The notes beneath the pieces were generated by a model. That model worked only from the letters and a program-made list of their open reading frames with translations, made no database searches and was not told where the DNA came from. 64,000 bases of DNA, taken from Aldehydirespirator sp965116665 (GTDB taxonomy: Bacteria; Actinomycetota; Acidimicrobiia; Acidimicrobiales; Aldehydirespiratoraceae). Made by a program: the position numbers and the translations under genes. The DNA lies in NCBI GenBank assembly GCA_965116665.1, contig OZ220709.1:3162001-3226000 (forward strand), written 5' to 3'. Below are positions 31,850-41,485 of the stretch, piece by piece; the first letter of the stretch is position 1; every line of letters starts with the position of its first letter.

Positions 31850-34800
31850 TCAGTCCCCGGCCCTCGTGATGGTGACGGTGTAGGCGTAGGTGTCGGTTCC
31901 GTTGGGGGCGGTGACCGTGACGGTGATCACGTTCTTGCCCTCGGCCAGGTTCACCTGGTAGCCCTCGGTCACACTGTCCGCGTCGGCGGCAGAGACGTTG
32001 CCGCCCCCGTCGACCGCGCTGACGGCCACCGCCGCCGAGCCGCCGGTGAAGGCCTGCTCCCAGCTCACGGTGGTCACGGCGACGCTATTGGCCACCTCGG
32101 CGGTATACCCGGGCATGCCGTGGATGAAATGGCCGAAGTCCACATCGCTCATGGCGAGCGAGAACAGCTTCGCGTTGGGCGGCAGCGAGTACACCCTGAT
32201 GGACTTCCGGAAACTGCGCTCGCTCCAGTCGAACTGAGCGTCCAGCACCCAGATGTTGCGGCCGTCGGACCAGAGCCCGCGCGGGCTTCTCACCTGGTCC
32301 AGTCCCACCGGGATGTCCATGACCGGGACCCGCTCCCCGCCGGCGAGACGGTAGGCCTCCAGGACCGAGGTCTCGTCACCCCGGTTCAACGCCACCCACA
32401 TGATGGTGCCGTCGGACCAGATGGCGAAGGACATGTCGCGGTACCACACCTTGACGGCTTCGCCGGTCGAGTCGACGACGATGTCGGCCGACTCCTTCCT
32501 GGCCTTGGTCTCGTAGTCGTAGGCCTTGAGCCTTCGGTCGTGCATCGTGACCGATGAGCCGTCGTCGTCGATCCACGCCACCCATATCGTCTCGCCGTCG
32601 GACCACAGGTCGCGGGCGCCGGGGCCGTAGTGGGTCAGATCGAGGAAGAACTCCCCGGTCAGGGGGACGACCGGGTCGTAGGACTGGGCGTCGATCACCT
32701 CGACCAGCGTGTCCTGACCGGGCTCGGGGGGATAGACGTAGGACTTTGTCGCCCAGGTCTCCGAGATCCACACGGTGTCGCCGTCGGACCACAGGCCCAT
32801 GTCCTGGTCGTTGTAGTCGCTCGTGCGCTTGTAGTCGCGGTCCTCGACGCGGCTCCCGGTCTCCAGGTCGTGGGCGATCAGCTCGGGGTCGTGCTCGGAC
32901 AGCACCCAGATCGTGTCGCCGTCGGACCAGATGTCCCTCGGCGAGTGGTCCGACTCGATGGACCTCAGGTCCTTGTCGGAGTCCAGGCGGATGCCGCGCA
33001 GCAGCACCGTGTAGGTCTGCGTGGCCGACCCGTCCTGGGCGGTCACCGCGACCTCGACGATCGCGCCGGCGCCGCCCGTCTCCAGTTCGTGGTCGGTGGT
33101 GTCGCCGTCGGCGTCGGCGGGGGTTATGCGCACCGAGGCGCCGGTGTGGCGCGGCGTGGCCGTCACGGTGGTCTCCAGCCCGCCGGCGGCCTGCTCGTCC
33201 GTCAGCCAGTACATGTACTGCGTCCTGCTGCTGGTGAAGGTCGGCAGCAGGCTGATGCCGGACAGGCTCAGCGCGCTCAGCGCGGTGTCGTCGGACAGCG
33301 GCGCGGTCGTGCCCGCCAGCTGCGTCAGCGTGACCGTGTAGACCTGTTCCTCGGCGCCGTCGGTCACCGTGACCGTGATGGCCGTCTCGCCGTTGGCGAC
33401 GATGTCGACCTGGTGGCCGCCGGTGTTGGTGTCGGCGTCGGCGGGGGATATGGCCACCTCGGCGTCGCGGCGCAGCGCAGCGGCGTCCACGGTGACTCGG
33501 GTGGTGTCGCCGGCGACGTTGCGGGCGTAGCCGGCCACGTCTGTCGAGAAGTCCCGGAGGTTCACGTCGCTCACTTCGAGGCCGCCCAGCCGGGCGTCGT
33601 CGGGCAGGTCGTAGATGAAGACCTTGTCGGCGTTGCGGTCCGCCACCCACATGTGCACGCCGTCGGACCAGATCCCCTGGGGCCCGCTGTTGTCTTCGGA
33701 CAGGCCGGTGATGTCCAGGCTCGGCCTCCGGCCCCAGTCGTTGAGGTCGTAGGCGTCCACCGCGGTGCCGTCCCAGCGGTTCGTCACCCACAGGGTGGCT
33801 CCGTCGGACCACATGCCCGTCGGGTAGAACGTCCAGTTTGCGGGGTGGTTCCCGTCGGTTGTGGGCAGGGTGCGCACATGGTCCCGGCTGGCCATGTCGT
33901 AGACGTAGACGCGGGGGCTGCTGTAGCGGTGGCCCCGCTCCTCGACGCCCAGGTCGGCGATGTACATGCTGGTTCCGTCCGACCACAGGCCGGCCGGATT
34001 CCTCGGGCTCTGGTCCGACAGGTCGAAGTCGTGGCCGGTCTTGCGGTCCCCGGCGTTGAACGTGGCCGGGTCCGCGGTGTCCGTCTTGCGGTGGTAGGCC
34101 AGCACGCTCTTTGTGATGCCGTCGGTGGTCCAGACCGTGCTGTCGTCCATCCACAGGCCGGCGCCGTAGCTGGTGCCGGTGGTCGCCGGCGCGGCCAGCG
34201 TGAGGTCCTTGGTGGAATCGCGGGCTCCGGTGGCGAGCGTGTACGCCTGCAGCTTCATGTTGACGCCCACGGAGGGATTGCGCAGCAGCACCCAGATGGT
34301 GGTGCCGTCGGAGTACACCGTCTGGGGGTCCACCGCGCTGATGGTGGCGTCGCTGGCGGTGACCGCGCCGGCCGGCCGACCCGCGGCCACGGTGCTCCAG
34401 TGCTGCGGCGCCGCTCCATCACCCAGCATCAGGCTCACGGGCAGTTCCAGGGACACCGCCGGGGGCGCGGGCGCCGACTCCAGGAACCGGACGTAGGGCA
34501 CTCCGTCGCCGGTCGTTGCCTTCTCGACCGCCGTGCTCGCGCCGCCGGCCAGCTGATCGAACACCGACACCGGCGCCGCCCCGGTGGTGGCCGGGACCGC
34601 GGGGCTGACGGTGTGGTCGTCGTCGATCACTGTCCGTACCCGGTACTCGTAGGTCGTCTCCGGTTCCACGTCGCCGTCGGTGTAGGCGTAGGCGAGTTCG
34701 CCCGATTGCCACTGCTGGGTGTTGATCACCACCCCGTCGCGCAGCAGCTCCATGGTCGTCAGGCGCTCCCACTCGCTCCACCACAGCGGCATCGTCCAGG

Positions 34801-35815
34801 ACAGCGCCACCTGGTCGTGGCCGGCCTCGGCGTTCAGGGCGATGGCGACCATGGGCGGGACGGCTATTGCGACCGGCTCCGAGTACACGTCATCGAGCCG
34901 GCTCCAGCTCGCGCCGTCATGGAGAATGGCCTCCAGCCGCACTCGATACCGGTTCACCTCGCCCGAGACGCGATCGGACAAACCCGCGTAGTGCGTCACC
35001 TCGCCGGTGCTGATGTTCACCCGACTCGATTCGATCCAAGTAGCGGTCTGCCACGGCCCGTCCGGCACGGAACGCTCCAGGTACATGTCGTTGACGCACA
35101 CGGTTCCACCACTGACCGTGTAGCAGAGATCGGGCTGGTGCGGCACCACCCAGCTCAGCCGCAGCGAACCGTCCCGCCATTCCGCGACGAGATCGGTCGG
35201 CGCCTGCACCAGCCGCGCGTCGGGATCGGGCTCGGCCACGCTGAAGGAGACCTCCAGAGTCCCCAGCAGCTCGCCGCCGAGTCGACGCTGCGAGAACGCC
35301 GAGGCTCGCAGCACGTAGTCGCCCGCGGGCAACGGCTCGCCATCGAGTCTCCGGACGGCCCCGCCGGGATGATCGCCGTACAGCGAGTACGGCGGGTAGT
35401 TCTCGGTCTTGGGAGACACCGACTTGGCGCCCGACAGCTCCAGGCTCACGCTCCCGACCCGCTGGCCCCGCGCGATGTGGGCCCGGAAACCGTAGTTCGC
35501 GTCGGCATCCGGCAACGTGATCTCGGCGCCGTCCTCCAGCGACGCCACCCGGTACTGGCTCGGTGTTGCCACCAGCGAGAACCCGGCCAGCGGCCCCGCG
35601 CCCACGGGCGGCTGCTGCGCGGCGACCGCCGCCAGGCCCAGGCCGCCCACCGCCAGCGCCGCCACCGACACCGCCGCCGCGAGCCGCCTCCACAATGCCG
35701 GCATCGGCCTCGCCGGCGCCGGTCCAGGACGCGTCGTGCTCGATGGCCGGCTCCGGCGGCGTTCCAGCGGGCTGGCCGGTCGCGGCCGCGGACGGTGGAT
35801 CATGGTGCCTCCCAA
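31850..35815 (-). CDS. giant secreted surface protein with FN3-like, propeller-like and cadherin-like domains
   Basis: A 1321-residue protein. A basic Pro/Arg-rich leader (~40 residues) precedes a hydrophobic signal segment (LAAAVSVAALAVGGLGLAAVAAQ). Next come beta-rich N-terminal and fibronectin-III-like domains (VALSWTMP, YEYRVRTV). Two groups of five short repeats of the form WSDGxTxWV follow, probably propeller blades. The groups are separated and ended by cadherin-like beta-sandwich domains (LGGLEVSDVNLRDF, ITVTVT endings). No enzyme motif or C-terminal anchor is visible. It is probably adhesive or structural and exported by Sec. The next-most-likely start, ATG 35803, would shorten the leader by four residues. 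Confidence 0.85.
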   Translation of the reverse strand: MGGTMIHRPRPRPASPLERRRSRPSSTTRPGPAPARPMPALWRRLAAAVSVAALAVGGLGLAAVAAQQPPVGAGPLAGFSLVATPSQYRVASLEDGAEITLPDADANYGFRAHIARGQRVGSVSLELSGAKSVSPKTENYPPYSLYGDHPGGAVRRLDGEPLPAGDYVLRASAFSQRRLGGELLGTLEVSFSVAEPDPDARLVQAPTDLVAEWRDGSLRLSWVVPHQPDLCYTVSGGTVCVNDMYLERSVPDGPWQTATWIESSRVNISTGEVTHYAGLSDRVSGEVNRYRVRLEAILHDGASWSRLDDVYSEPVAIAVPPMVAIALNAEAGHDQVALSWTMPLWWSEWERLTTMELLRDGVVINTQQWQSGELAYAYTDGDVEPETTYEYRVRTVIDDDHTVSPAVPATTGAAPVSVFDQLAGGASTAVEKATTGDGVPYVRFLESAPAPPAVSLELPVSLMLGDGAAPQHWSTVAAGRPAGAVTASDATISAVDPQTVYSDGTTIWVLLRNPSVGVNMKLQAYTLATGARDSTKDLTLAAPATTGTSYGAGLWMDDSTVWTTDGITKSVLAYHRKTDTADPATFNAGDRKTGHDFDLSDQSPRNPAGLWSDGTSMYIADLGVEERGHRYSSPRVYVYDMASRDHVRTLPTTDGNHPANWTFYPTGMWSDGATLWVTNRWDGTAVDAYDLNDWGRRPSLDITGLSEDNSGPQGIWSDGVHMWVADRNADKVFIYDLPDDARLGGLEVSDVNLRDFSTDVAGYARNVAGDTTRVTVDAAALRRDAEVAISPADADTNTGGHQVDIVANGETAITVTVTDGAEEQVYTVTLTQLAGTTAPLSDDTALSALSLSGISLLPTFTSSRTQYMYWLTDEQAAGGLETTVTATPRHTGASVRITPADADGDTTDHELETGGAGAIVEVAVTAQDGSATQTYTVLLRGIRLDSDKDLRSIESDHSPRDIWSDGDTIWVLSEHDPELIAHDLETGSRVEDRDYKRTSDYNDQDMGLWSDGDTVWISETWATKSYVYPPEPGQDTLVEVIDAQSYDPVVPLTGEFFLDLTHYGPGARDLWSDGETIWVAWIDDDGSSVTMHDRRLKAYDYETKARKESADIVVDSTGEAVKVWYRDMSFAIWSDGTIMWVALNRGDETSVLEAYRLAGGERVPVMDIPVGLDQVRSPRGLWSDGRNIWVLDAQFDWSERSFRKSIRVYSLPPNAKLFSLAMSDVDFGHFIHGMPGYTAEVANSVAVTTVSWEQAFTGGSAAVAVSAVDGGGNVSAADADSVTEGYQVNLAEGKNVITVTVTAPNGTDTYAYTVTITRAGD

Positions 35816-36224
35816 CGGTGGGCAGATGCTCGATGCATTGCGCCAGAGCTATCTAGTGCGTCTGATTCGAATGAAGACTGTATACACACCGGCTCGCAAC
35901 ATGCCTACATTCACACCCAGACGGCAGAGCGCCTTTGCCATGAGTGGTTAGAGCAGTGGCATGAGGGTCTCTGCATGGATCGGTGCGATGTAGCGCCGGA
36001 TACCTATTTCGGCTGGAACGGGCGCTATGGTTACGGCTGCCCGGCCCGGGCGGAACTCGTACCTGCCCTCCTGGGGCACCCGGGCCGGGCAACACCACCG
36101 GCGGCGTCCAGGCGCCTGTCCGGGGTCCCGGAGCCTTGGCATTGGCCCGCCCGGCGGGGGCTATGATCGGCGCGAGCACAGCCGATTCGCGGCTGAGCGT
36201 CCGGAGACATGTCGAGGTATTGGG
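35816..36224. other. 409-base divergent intergenic region
   Basis: It separates the surface-protein gene (minus) from the hybrid kinase (plus). No credible protein was seen. A TATGAT hexamer at 36162-36167 is a possible -10 box for the kinase, but no -35 element is at good spacing. An AT-richer part around 35850-35945 is likely to carry the surface-protein promoter. Confidence 0.35.
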
Positions 36225-38597
36225 TTGAGTGAGCACGACCCGTTGAGAACGGAGAACGAGAGGCTGCGGGCGCGCCTCGACCATCTCACCGAGGCCATCC
36301 TGCGGATCAGCGAGGACCTCGACCTCGACGTCGTGCTGCAACGGGTCGTCGACAGCGCGAGGTCGCTCACCGGCGCCCGTTACGGCGCGATCAGCACCCT
36401 GGACGGCGCCGGCGCGCTCGAAGACCTGCTGATCTCGGGCCTGGCCCCCGACGAGGAACGCCAGCTCATGGCGTTCCCGGAGGGCAACGAGCTGTTCAGG
36501 TACCTCAGCACGCTGCCCGGACCCCTGCGCACCGCGGACTTCGTCGCCCACGCGATGTCGGCCGGCTTCGCCGGCTTCGACCCGCCGATCGGCACGTTCC
36601 TGACAACGCAGATCAAGGTGCGGGACCGCCAGGTCGGCAATGTCTTCATCGCCGAGAAGGACGGCGGGGAGGAGTTCACCCGGGAGGACGAGGCGACCCT
36701 GGAGATGTTCGCAGCCCAGGCGGCGGCCGCGGTGACCAACGCCCGCCGCTACCGCGAGGAGCAGCGGGCCAAGGCCGACCTCGAGGCCCTGCTCGACACC
36801 TCCCCGGTGGGCGTGCTCGTCTTCGACGCGGCCACTCTGCGGCTCGAGAAGCTGAACGGGGAGGCGTGCCGCCTCGTCGGTGTCCCGGACACGGGCGAGC
36901 GGGACCTCGACCGGCTCCTCGGACACCTGACGTTGCGGCGGATCGACGGGACGGCGATGTCCCGCGACGAGCTGCCGCTGGTGCGGGCCGCAACCAGAGG
37001 CGAGACGGTGCGGGCCGAGGAGGTCGTCATCGAGGCGCCCGGCGGCGAGTCGGTGACGACACTCGTCAACGCCACCCCCATCCGCGATGAGGACGGCGAG
37101 ATCGTGACTGTCATCCTCGCGGTCCAGGACATCACGCCGCTGGAGGAGATGGAGCGGCTGCGGGCCGAGTTCCTCGGCATGGTGAGCCACGAACTGAGGG
37201 CGCCGCTGACGTCGATCAAGGGCTCGGCCGCCACGGTGCGAAGCTCTTCGGGCCCGCTCGATCCCGCGGAGACGCGCCAGTTCTTCCGCATCATCGAGGA
37301 GCAGGCCGACCACATGCGGGACCTGATCAACAACCTGCTCGACATGACTCGCATCGAGGCGGGCACCCTCTCGGTCGCACCTGAGCCCACCGATCTCGGG
37401 GCCGTCATCGACCAGGCGACGAGCGCGTTCTCGAGCGGGGGCCACCGCAGCAGCATCGAGGTCGACATCGCGCCCAACCTTCCCCGAGTCTGGGCGGACG
37501 GCAGGCGGATCGTCCAGGTCCTCTACAACCTGTTGTCCAACGCCTCGAAGTACTCCCGCGAGTGGTCCACGATCAGCGTCGGCGCGTCGCCCCAGGGCGT
37601 GCATGTCGCCGTGAGCGTCACCGACGAGGGCGTCGGGATAGCCCGGGAGCGCCTGCCCCGCCTGTTCACGAAGTTCTCCCGGGCCCGCAACGGCGACGGA
37701 CACACCGACGGGGACGGGCAGCCGGACGGCTACGGTCTGGGCCTCGCCATCTGCAGGGGCATAGTGCAGGCCCACGGCGGTCGCATCTGGGCCGAGAGCG
37801 ACGGCCCCGGTCTGGGCACCCGGCTCACCTTCACGATCCCGGCCGTGGACGAGGTCGCCGTCGCTCCCGAGACGGGGCCCGATCCGGATGCCGCCGAGCC
37901 GGGGCGGCCGCCGTCGAGGATCGAGCGCATCCTCGCCATCGACGACGACCCCCAGACCCTCCGCTACATCCGCAACACCCTCTCACGGGCCGGGTTCGCG
38001 GCGACCCTGGTCGGCTCGGCCGACGGTCTGGAGCATCTGCTCGACAAGGAGAAGCCCGACCTCGTGCTGCTCAACATGGTGCTTCCCGGCATCAGCGGGT
38101 TCGAGGTGATGGGTCGCATCCCGAGGATTCTGGACGTGCCGGTGATCATCCTGTCCGGTCGCGGCAGCGACCGCGACGTGGCCCGGGCCTTCGAGATGGG
38201 AGTGGCCGACTACGTCGTCAAGCCGTTCTCCCCCAGCGAGCTGCTGGCCAGGATCACCGCGGTGCTGCGGCGACAGGCCCTGTCACGCCAGTCCGAACCG
38301 TTCCGTGTGGGCGACCTCGTCGTCGACTACGTGACGCGCACGGTGTCGGTCGCGGGGCGTGCCACCAGCCTGACGCCGACCGAGTACAAGCTGCTGTTCG
38401 AGCTGTGCAGCAACGCCGGGCGCGTGCTCAACTACGACCAGTTGATCCAGCAGGTCTGGGGAGCGGGATCCACCGGAGATGCGCAGCGTGTGCGCACCTT
38501 CGTGAAGGACCTCCGCCGCAAGCTCGGCGACGACGCCAGGAGCCCGCGATACATCGTCACCGTGCCCGGTGTCGGCTACCGCGCCGCCACCGTCTAG
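36225..38597 (+). CDS. soluble hybrid histidine kinase fused to receiver and OmpR-type DNA-binding domain
   Basis: A 790-residue protein starting at TTG 36225 (GAGGT lies 7 bases upstream). Order: coiled N-terminus, GAF (~25-170), PAS (~185-290), HisKA with phosphoacceptor His322 (MVSHELRAPLTS), and ATPase domain with N, G1, F and G2 boxes (NLLSNASKYS, DEGVGI, FTKFSRA, GYGLGLAIC). The receiver follows from ~568, then a winged helix (~690-790, LTPTEYKLLFELCSNAGRVL). No membrane segment. In the receiver the acidic pocket (IDDDP), Ser (ILSG) and Lys (VKPF) are kept, but the phosphoacceptor position is Asn617 (LVLLNMVLPG) instead of Asp. Signal and targets are unknown. Confidence 0.92.
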   Translation: MSEHDPLRTENERLRARLDHLTEAILRISEDLDLDVVLQRVVDSARSLTGARYGAISTLDGAGALEDLLISGLAPDEERQLMAFPEGNELFRYLSTLPGPLRTADFVAHAMSAGFAGFDPPIGTFLTTQIKVRDRQVGNVFIAEKDGGEEFTREDEATLEMFAAQAAAAVTNARRYREEQRAKADLEALLDTSPVGVLVFDAATLRLEKLNGEACRLVGVPDTGERDLDRLLGHLTLRRIDGTAMSRDELPLVRAATRGETVRAEEVVIEAPGGESVTTLVNATPIRDEDGEIVTVILAVQDITPLEEMERLRAEFLGMVSHELRAPLTSIKGSAATVRSSSGPLDPAETRQFFRIIEEQADHMRDLINNLLDMTRIEAGTLSVAPEPTDLGAVIDQATSAFSSGGHRSSIEVDIAPNLPRVWADGRRIVQVLYNLLSNASKYSREWSTISVGASPQGVHVAVSVTDEGVGIARERLPRLFTKFSRARNGDGHTDGDGQPDGYGLGLAICRGIVQAHGGRIWAESDGPGLGTRLTFTIPAVDEVAVAPETGPDPDAAEPGRPPSRIERILAIDDDPQTLRYIRNTLSRAGFAATLVGSADGLEHLLDKEKPDLVLLNMVLPGISGFEVMGRIPRILDVPVIILSGRGSDRDVARAFEMGVADYVVKPFSPSELLARITAVLRRQALSRQSEPFRVGDLVVDYVTRTVSVAGRATSLTPTEYKLLFELCSNAGRVLNYDQLIQQVWGAGSTGDAQRVRTFVKDLRRKLGDDARSPRYIVTVPGVGYRAATV

Positions 38598-38680
38598 CCA
38601 GGGCCACAGCAAGCGAGTGACGGCACGGGGCGCTGCGAGAGCGATACCGCGACGCCGGGACGGGTTCTTGAGATAGCGGT

Positions 38681-40081
38681 CTAGCCGGCTGGGGGCCTGT
38701 ACCAGCCTCCCCCGACGGTGTAGCCGCCGCGGTTCACCACCCAGATGCGCACGGACTGCGCCAGGGAATCGGTCGGTGACTCGGGATCAGCGACCACTTC
38801 TGTGACCCAGGCGCCGGCCGATGGGGCATCCAGCACCGAGGTGCCGAGCAGGTCCACGACGCTGGTCCCCACCAGTTCGGGGTTGTTGAACGCCGACACG
38901 AGGGTGCCGCTCTCGTCAGCGATGAACCCGATCCATCTCCCGTCGGCGTTCTCCGCGTTCTCGTAGTAGTTGAGGATCTGCTGCAGCCCGCCGGCGAAAC
39001 CGGAGGGCTGGGTGAACTCGGTGAGCGTCGCCTCCAGTCCCGCGGTGACCAGTTGGTTGGCGAACGCTCCCACCAGATCCTGGAGGAACTTCTCGGCCGG
39101 GGTGTACCAGCCGGAGGCGAACAGCAGCCCGTCGTGCCTCACGACCCAGACGTTCTTGAGCTCCAAGTCTCCGGGGTCGCCCAGGTTGATGTCGCCGGAG
39201 GTGGGATTCCCGTACACGTAGGACACCCATCTGCCGTCCTCGGTGGCCGAGAGCATCTCGCCTCCGAAGACGTAGCCGTTGGCGTCGGTGCCGACCCAAC
39301 CCTTCACGTCGAGGCCCCGGCGGCCCGGGTCGTAATGGCCGATCACGGTGTCGTCGGTGCCGATGACGAACACGTACCACTGGCCGTCGACGCTGTCGAT
39401 GCTGTTGTAGTGGGACAGCGTGGCCTCGAGGCCCTCGCTCTCATAGCGGCTGATCGCGTTGGACACCACGAACTTCGTGTACTCCGCGGCCGCATCCCTC
39501 GACGGGATCTTGGCGACAACCCCGCGGGCGATCCCCTCGACCTCAGCAGCCGACAGGCCCTCATCGGCCTCAGGCACATCCATGCCCGCAATCGCCGACT
39601 CCACAATCGCCTCAACCTCGCCAGCCGACAGGCCCTCATCGGACACAGGCACATCCATGCCCGCAATCGCCGACTCCACAATCGCCTCAACCTCGCCAGC
39701 CGACAGGCCCTCATCGGACACAGGCACATCCATGCCCGCAATCGCCGACTCCACAATCGCCTCAACCTCGCCAGCCGACAGGCCCGGATCGGCCACAGCA
39801 ACCCCCGCAATCGCCGACTCCACAATCGCCTCAACCTCGCCAGCCGACAGGCCCTCATCGGCCACCGGCATGCCCGCGACCGCCGACTCCACAATCGCCT
39901 CGACCTCAGCAGCCGACAGGCCCTCACCGGCCTCAGGCACATCCATGCCCGCGACCGCCGACTCCACGATCCCCTCGACCTCAGCAGCCGACAGGCCGTC
40001 GCCACCGGTGTCGCTGGTGCAACCAGCCAGAAGCAGCGATGCCAGAAGCACCGGCCCCAACGCGGCCTTGACCGTTCTCAT
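38681..40081 (-). CDS. repeat-bearing lipoprotein with cache-like sensory domains
   Basis: A 466-residue lipoprotein (lipobox LLAGC, Cys21). Residues 29 to ~190 are seven tandem units of 23-25 residues, GLSAGEVEAIVESAIAGMDVP being typical; they are predicted helical. Residues ~195-310 and ~320-466 are two similar cache-like domains (GQWYVFVIGTDDTVIGHYDP and GRWIGFIADESGTLVSAF). Cache domains bind small ligands outside the cell, usually in chemoreceptors or kinases, but here there is no cytoplasmic output. It converges with the hybrid kinase gene and could supply it with an extracellular cue; that link is speculative. Confidence 0.8.
   Translation of the reverse strand: MRTVKAALGPVLLASLLLAGCTSDTGGDGLSAAEVEGIVESAVAGMDVPEAGEGLSAAEVEAIVESAVAGMPVADEGLSAGEVEAIVESAIAGVAVADPGLSAGEVEAIVESAIAGMDVPVSDEGLSAGEVEAIVESAIAGMDVPVSDEGLSAGEVEAIVESAIAGMDVPEADEGLSAAEVEGIARGVVAKIPSRDAAAEYTKFVVSNAISRYESEGLEATLSHYNSIDSVDGQWYVFVIGTDDTVIGHYDPGRRGLDVKGWVGTDANGYVFGGEMLSATEDGRWVSYVYGNPTSGDINLGDPGDLELKNVWVVRHDGLLFASGWYTPAEKFLQDLVGAFANQLVTAGLEATLTEFTQPSGFAGGLQQILNYYENAENADGRWIGFIADESGTLVSAFNNPELVGTSVVDLLGTSVLDAPSAGAWVTEVVADPESPTDSLAQSVRIWVVNRGGYTVGGGWYRPPAG
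39515..39997 (-). repeat. seven tandem ~69-75-bp repeats in the cache lipoprotein gene
   Basis: Units of 75 bases (two of 69) repeat through this stretch, with adjacent 75-base copies nearly identical at the DNA level around 39600-39780. Synonymous sites are conserved as well as protein, which points to recent duplication or gene conversion. Confidence 0.9.
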
Positions 40082-40374
40082 CCTCTTGCCTGCCCTTCTA
40101 GACCCTCGCCAATCAAGAGATCCGTACCGTTCGACGGAACTCGGGGAGCCTACCCTCAGGCAAGCTCAAGACATGCATTCATATGCGCAGATCAACACAT
40201 TATGGGCATGATCTACATGATCTGGTCATTGCAGAAGCCCTCAAGCACCATGATCAGTGTCGTTCTCCTATATATGGGCGGCCGCATGCGTGGCACTACC
40301 GGCGCCGGGGCACACCACGCTGACCAGCCGGGCTGCCAGTCCTTGGATTCCCGGCATCGGCGCCGGGCTCCGGA
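40082..40374. other. 293-base intergenic region, AT-rich in part
   Basis: It lies between the end of the sigma factor gene and the start of the cache lipoprotein gene, both on the minus strand. The stretch 40170-40280 is AT-richer (CATATGCGCAGATCAACAC and TATATATG) and should contain the lipoprotein promoter. No protein gene is supported. Confidence 0.5.
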
Positions 40375-41322
40375 TCAGACGTTCAGCAGGTCGCGGGCGC
40401 CGGTGTCGCTGGAGGGGTGGCGCAGCTTCGACATGGCCCGGGCCTCGATCTGGCGGATGCGCTCCCGGGTGAGGTTGAAGTGCTCGCCGACCTCTTCGAG
40501 GGTGCGGGGCTCGCCCCGGTCGAGGCCGAAGCGCAGCTTGAGGATGTCGCGCTCGCGCTCGTCGAGCGGGGACAGCAGGCGCATGATCTCGTTGGGCAGC
40601 ATGGTGGTGGCCGCGGTGTCGAAGGGCGAGTCGATGGAGCGGTCCTCCACCACGTCGCCCAACTCGGCGTCGCCGTCCTGGCGCAGAGGCTCCGACAGCG
40701 ACAACGGCTCGGACTGGAAGCGCAGCGCCTCGGTGACCTTGTCCTCGGGCATCTCCACCTCGGCGGCCAGCTCCGACAGGGTGGGGGGTCGCCCGTACTT
40801 GAGCTCAAGGCGGGAGCGGGCCTTCTGGAGGCGGGCCAGGGTGTCGCCGGCATGGACCGGCAGGCGGATAGTGCGGCCTGTGTTGGCTATGCCCCGGGTG
40901 ATGGCCTGGCGGATCCACCACGTGGCGTAGGTGGAGAACTTGAAGCCCTTGCGCCAGTCGAACTTCTCGACGGCGTGCATCAGCCCCAGGTTGCCCTCCT
41001 GGATCAGGTCGAGCAGGGGCAGGCCCGACGCCTGGTACTTCTTGGCTATCGACACCACCAGGCGGAGGTTCGACTGCACGAAAGTGCGCTCGGACTCCAG
41101 GCCCCGGCGATCCTTGCGTCGCAGATCCCGGCGGCGGTGGTCGGTGAGCGAGCCGGGCACAGCCTCCTTGAGCTCCCGGCGGGCGGCCGCGCCGATCTCG
41201 ATCTCCTGCGCGAGCCGGACCTCGTCGTCCTTGGTCAGCAGCGGGTACTGGCCGATGTCGGTGAGATAGAGGCGGACAAGATCCTCCTCGTCTCGCTCAA
41301 CACGCTCCTTAACCTTGACCAC
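40375..41322 (-). CDS. principal-type (group 1/2) RNA polymerase sigma factor
   Basis: A 315-residue sigma-70 protein. Region 1.2 is VRLYLTDIGQYPLLTKDDEVRLAQEIE; region 2 includes SNLRLVVSIAKKYQASGLPLLDLIQEGNLGLM and TYATWWIRQAITRGIANTGRTIRLPVH; regions 3 and 4 end in LEEVGEHFNLTRERIRQIEARAM. These are near-identical to housekeeping sigma DNA-contact residues, but region 1.1 is missing and the protein is short, so it may be a group 2 factor (SigB/HrdD-like) and not RpoD itself. GTG 41322 is preceded by GGGGGTAA. Confidence 0.92.
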   Translation of the reverse strand: MVKVKERVERDEEDLVRLYLTDIGQYPLLTKDDEVRLAQEIEIGAAARRELKEAVPGSLTDHRRRDLRRKDRRGLESERTFVQSNLRLVVSIAKKYQASGLPLLDLIQEGNLGLMHAVEKFDWRKGFKFSTYATWWIRQAITRGIANTGRTIRLPVHAGDTLARLQKARSRLELKYGRPPTLSELAAEVEMPEDKVTEALRFQSEPLSLSEPLRQDGDAELGDVVEDRSIDSPFDTAATTMLPNEIMRLLSPLDERERDILKLRFGLDRGEPRTLEEVGEHFNLTRERIRQIEARAMSKLRHPSSDTGARDLLNV

Positions 41323-41485
41323 TTACCCCCGCTCCGGGTCTGGGGAGCCGGTCACGACGATCGCCGCCCCGCTCGCCACCGACGAATTTCACGATAACGA
41401 CGTTTTGCCTATCGCCAACCACGCCCGGACCGAATTCGCTACCGCCCTCCGGCCGGAGCAGGCGAGTCCGCCGCCCAACCGGCCT

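Noticed and set aside
32630..36166. 1178-codon open frame on the plus strand opposite the surface protein
   Set aside because: It is antisense to a strongly supported gene and its composition (His/Arg/Gly/Val-rich, no domains) is what the opposite strand of a GC-rich gene gives.
39515..39997. ~75-bp repeats considered as a CRISPR-like array
   Set aside because: No unique spacers; the repeats are coding and in frame in the lipoprotein gene.
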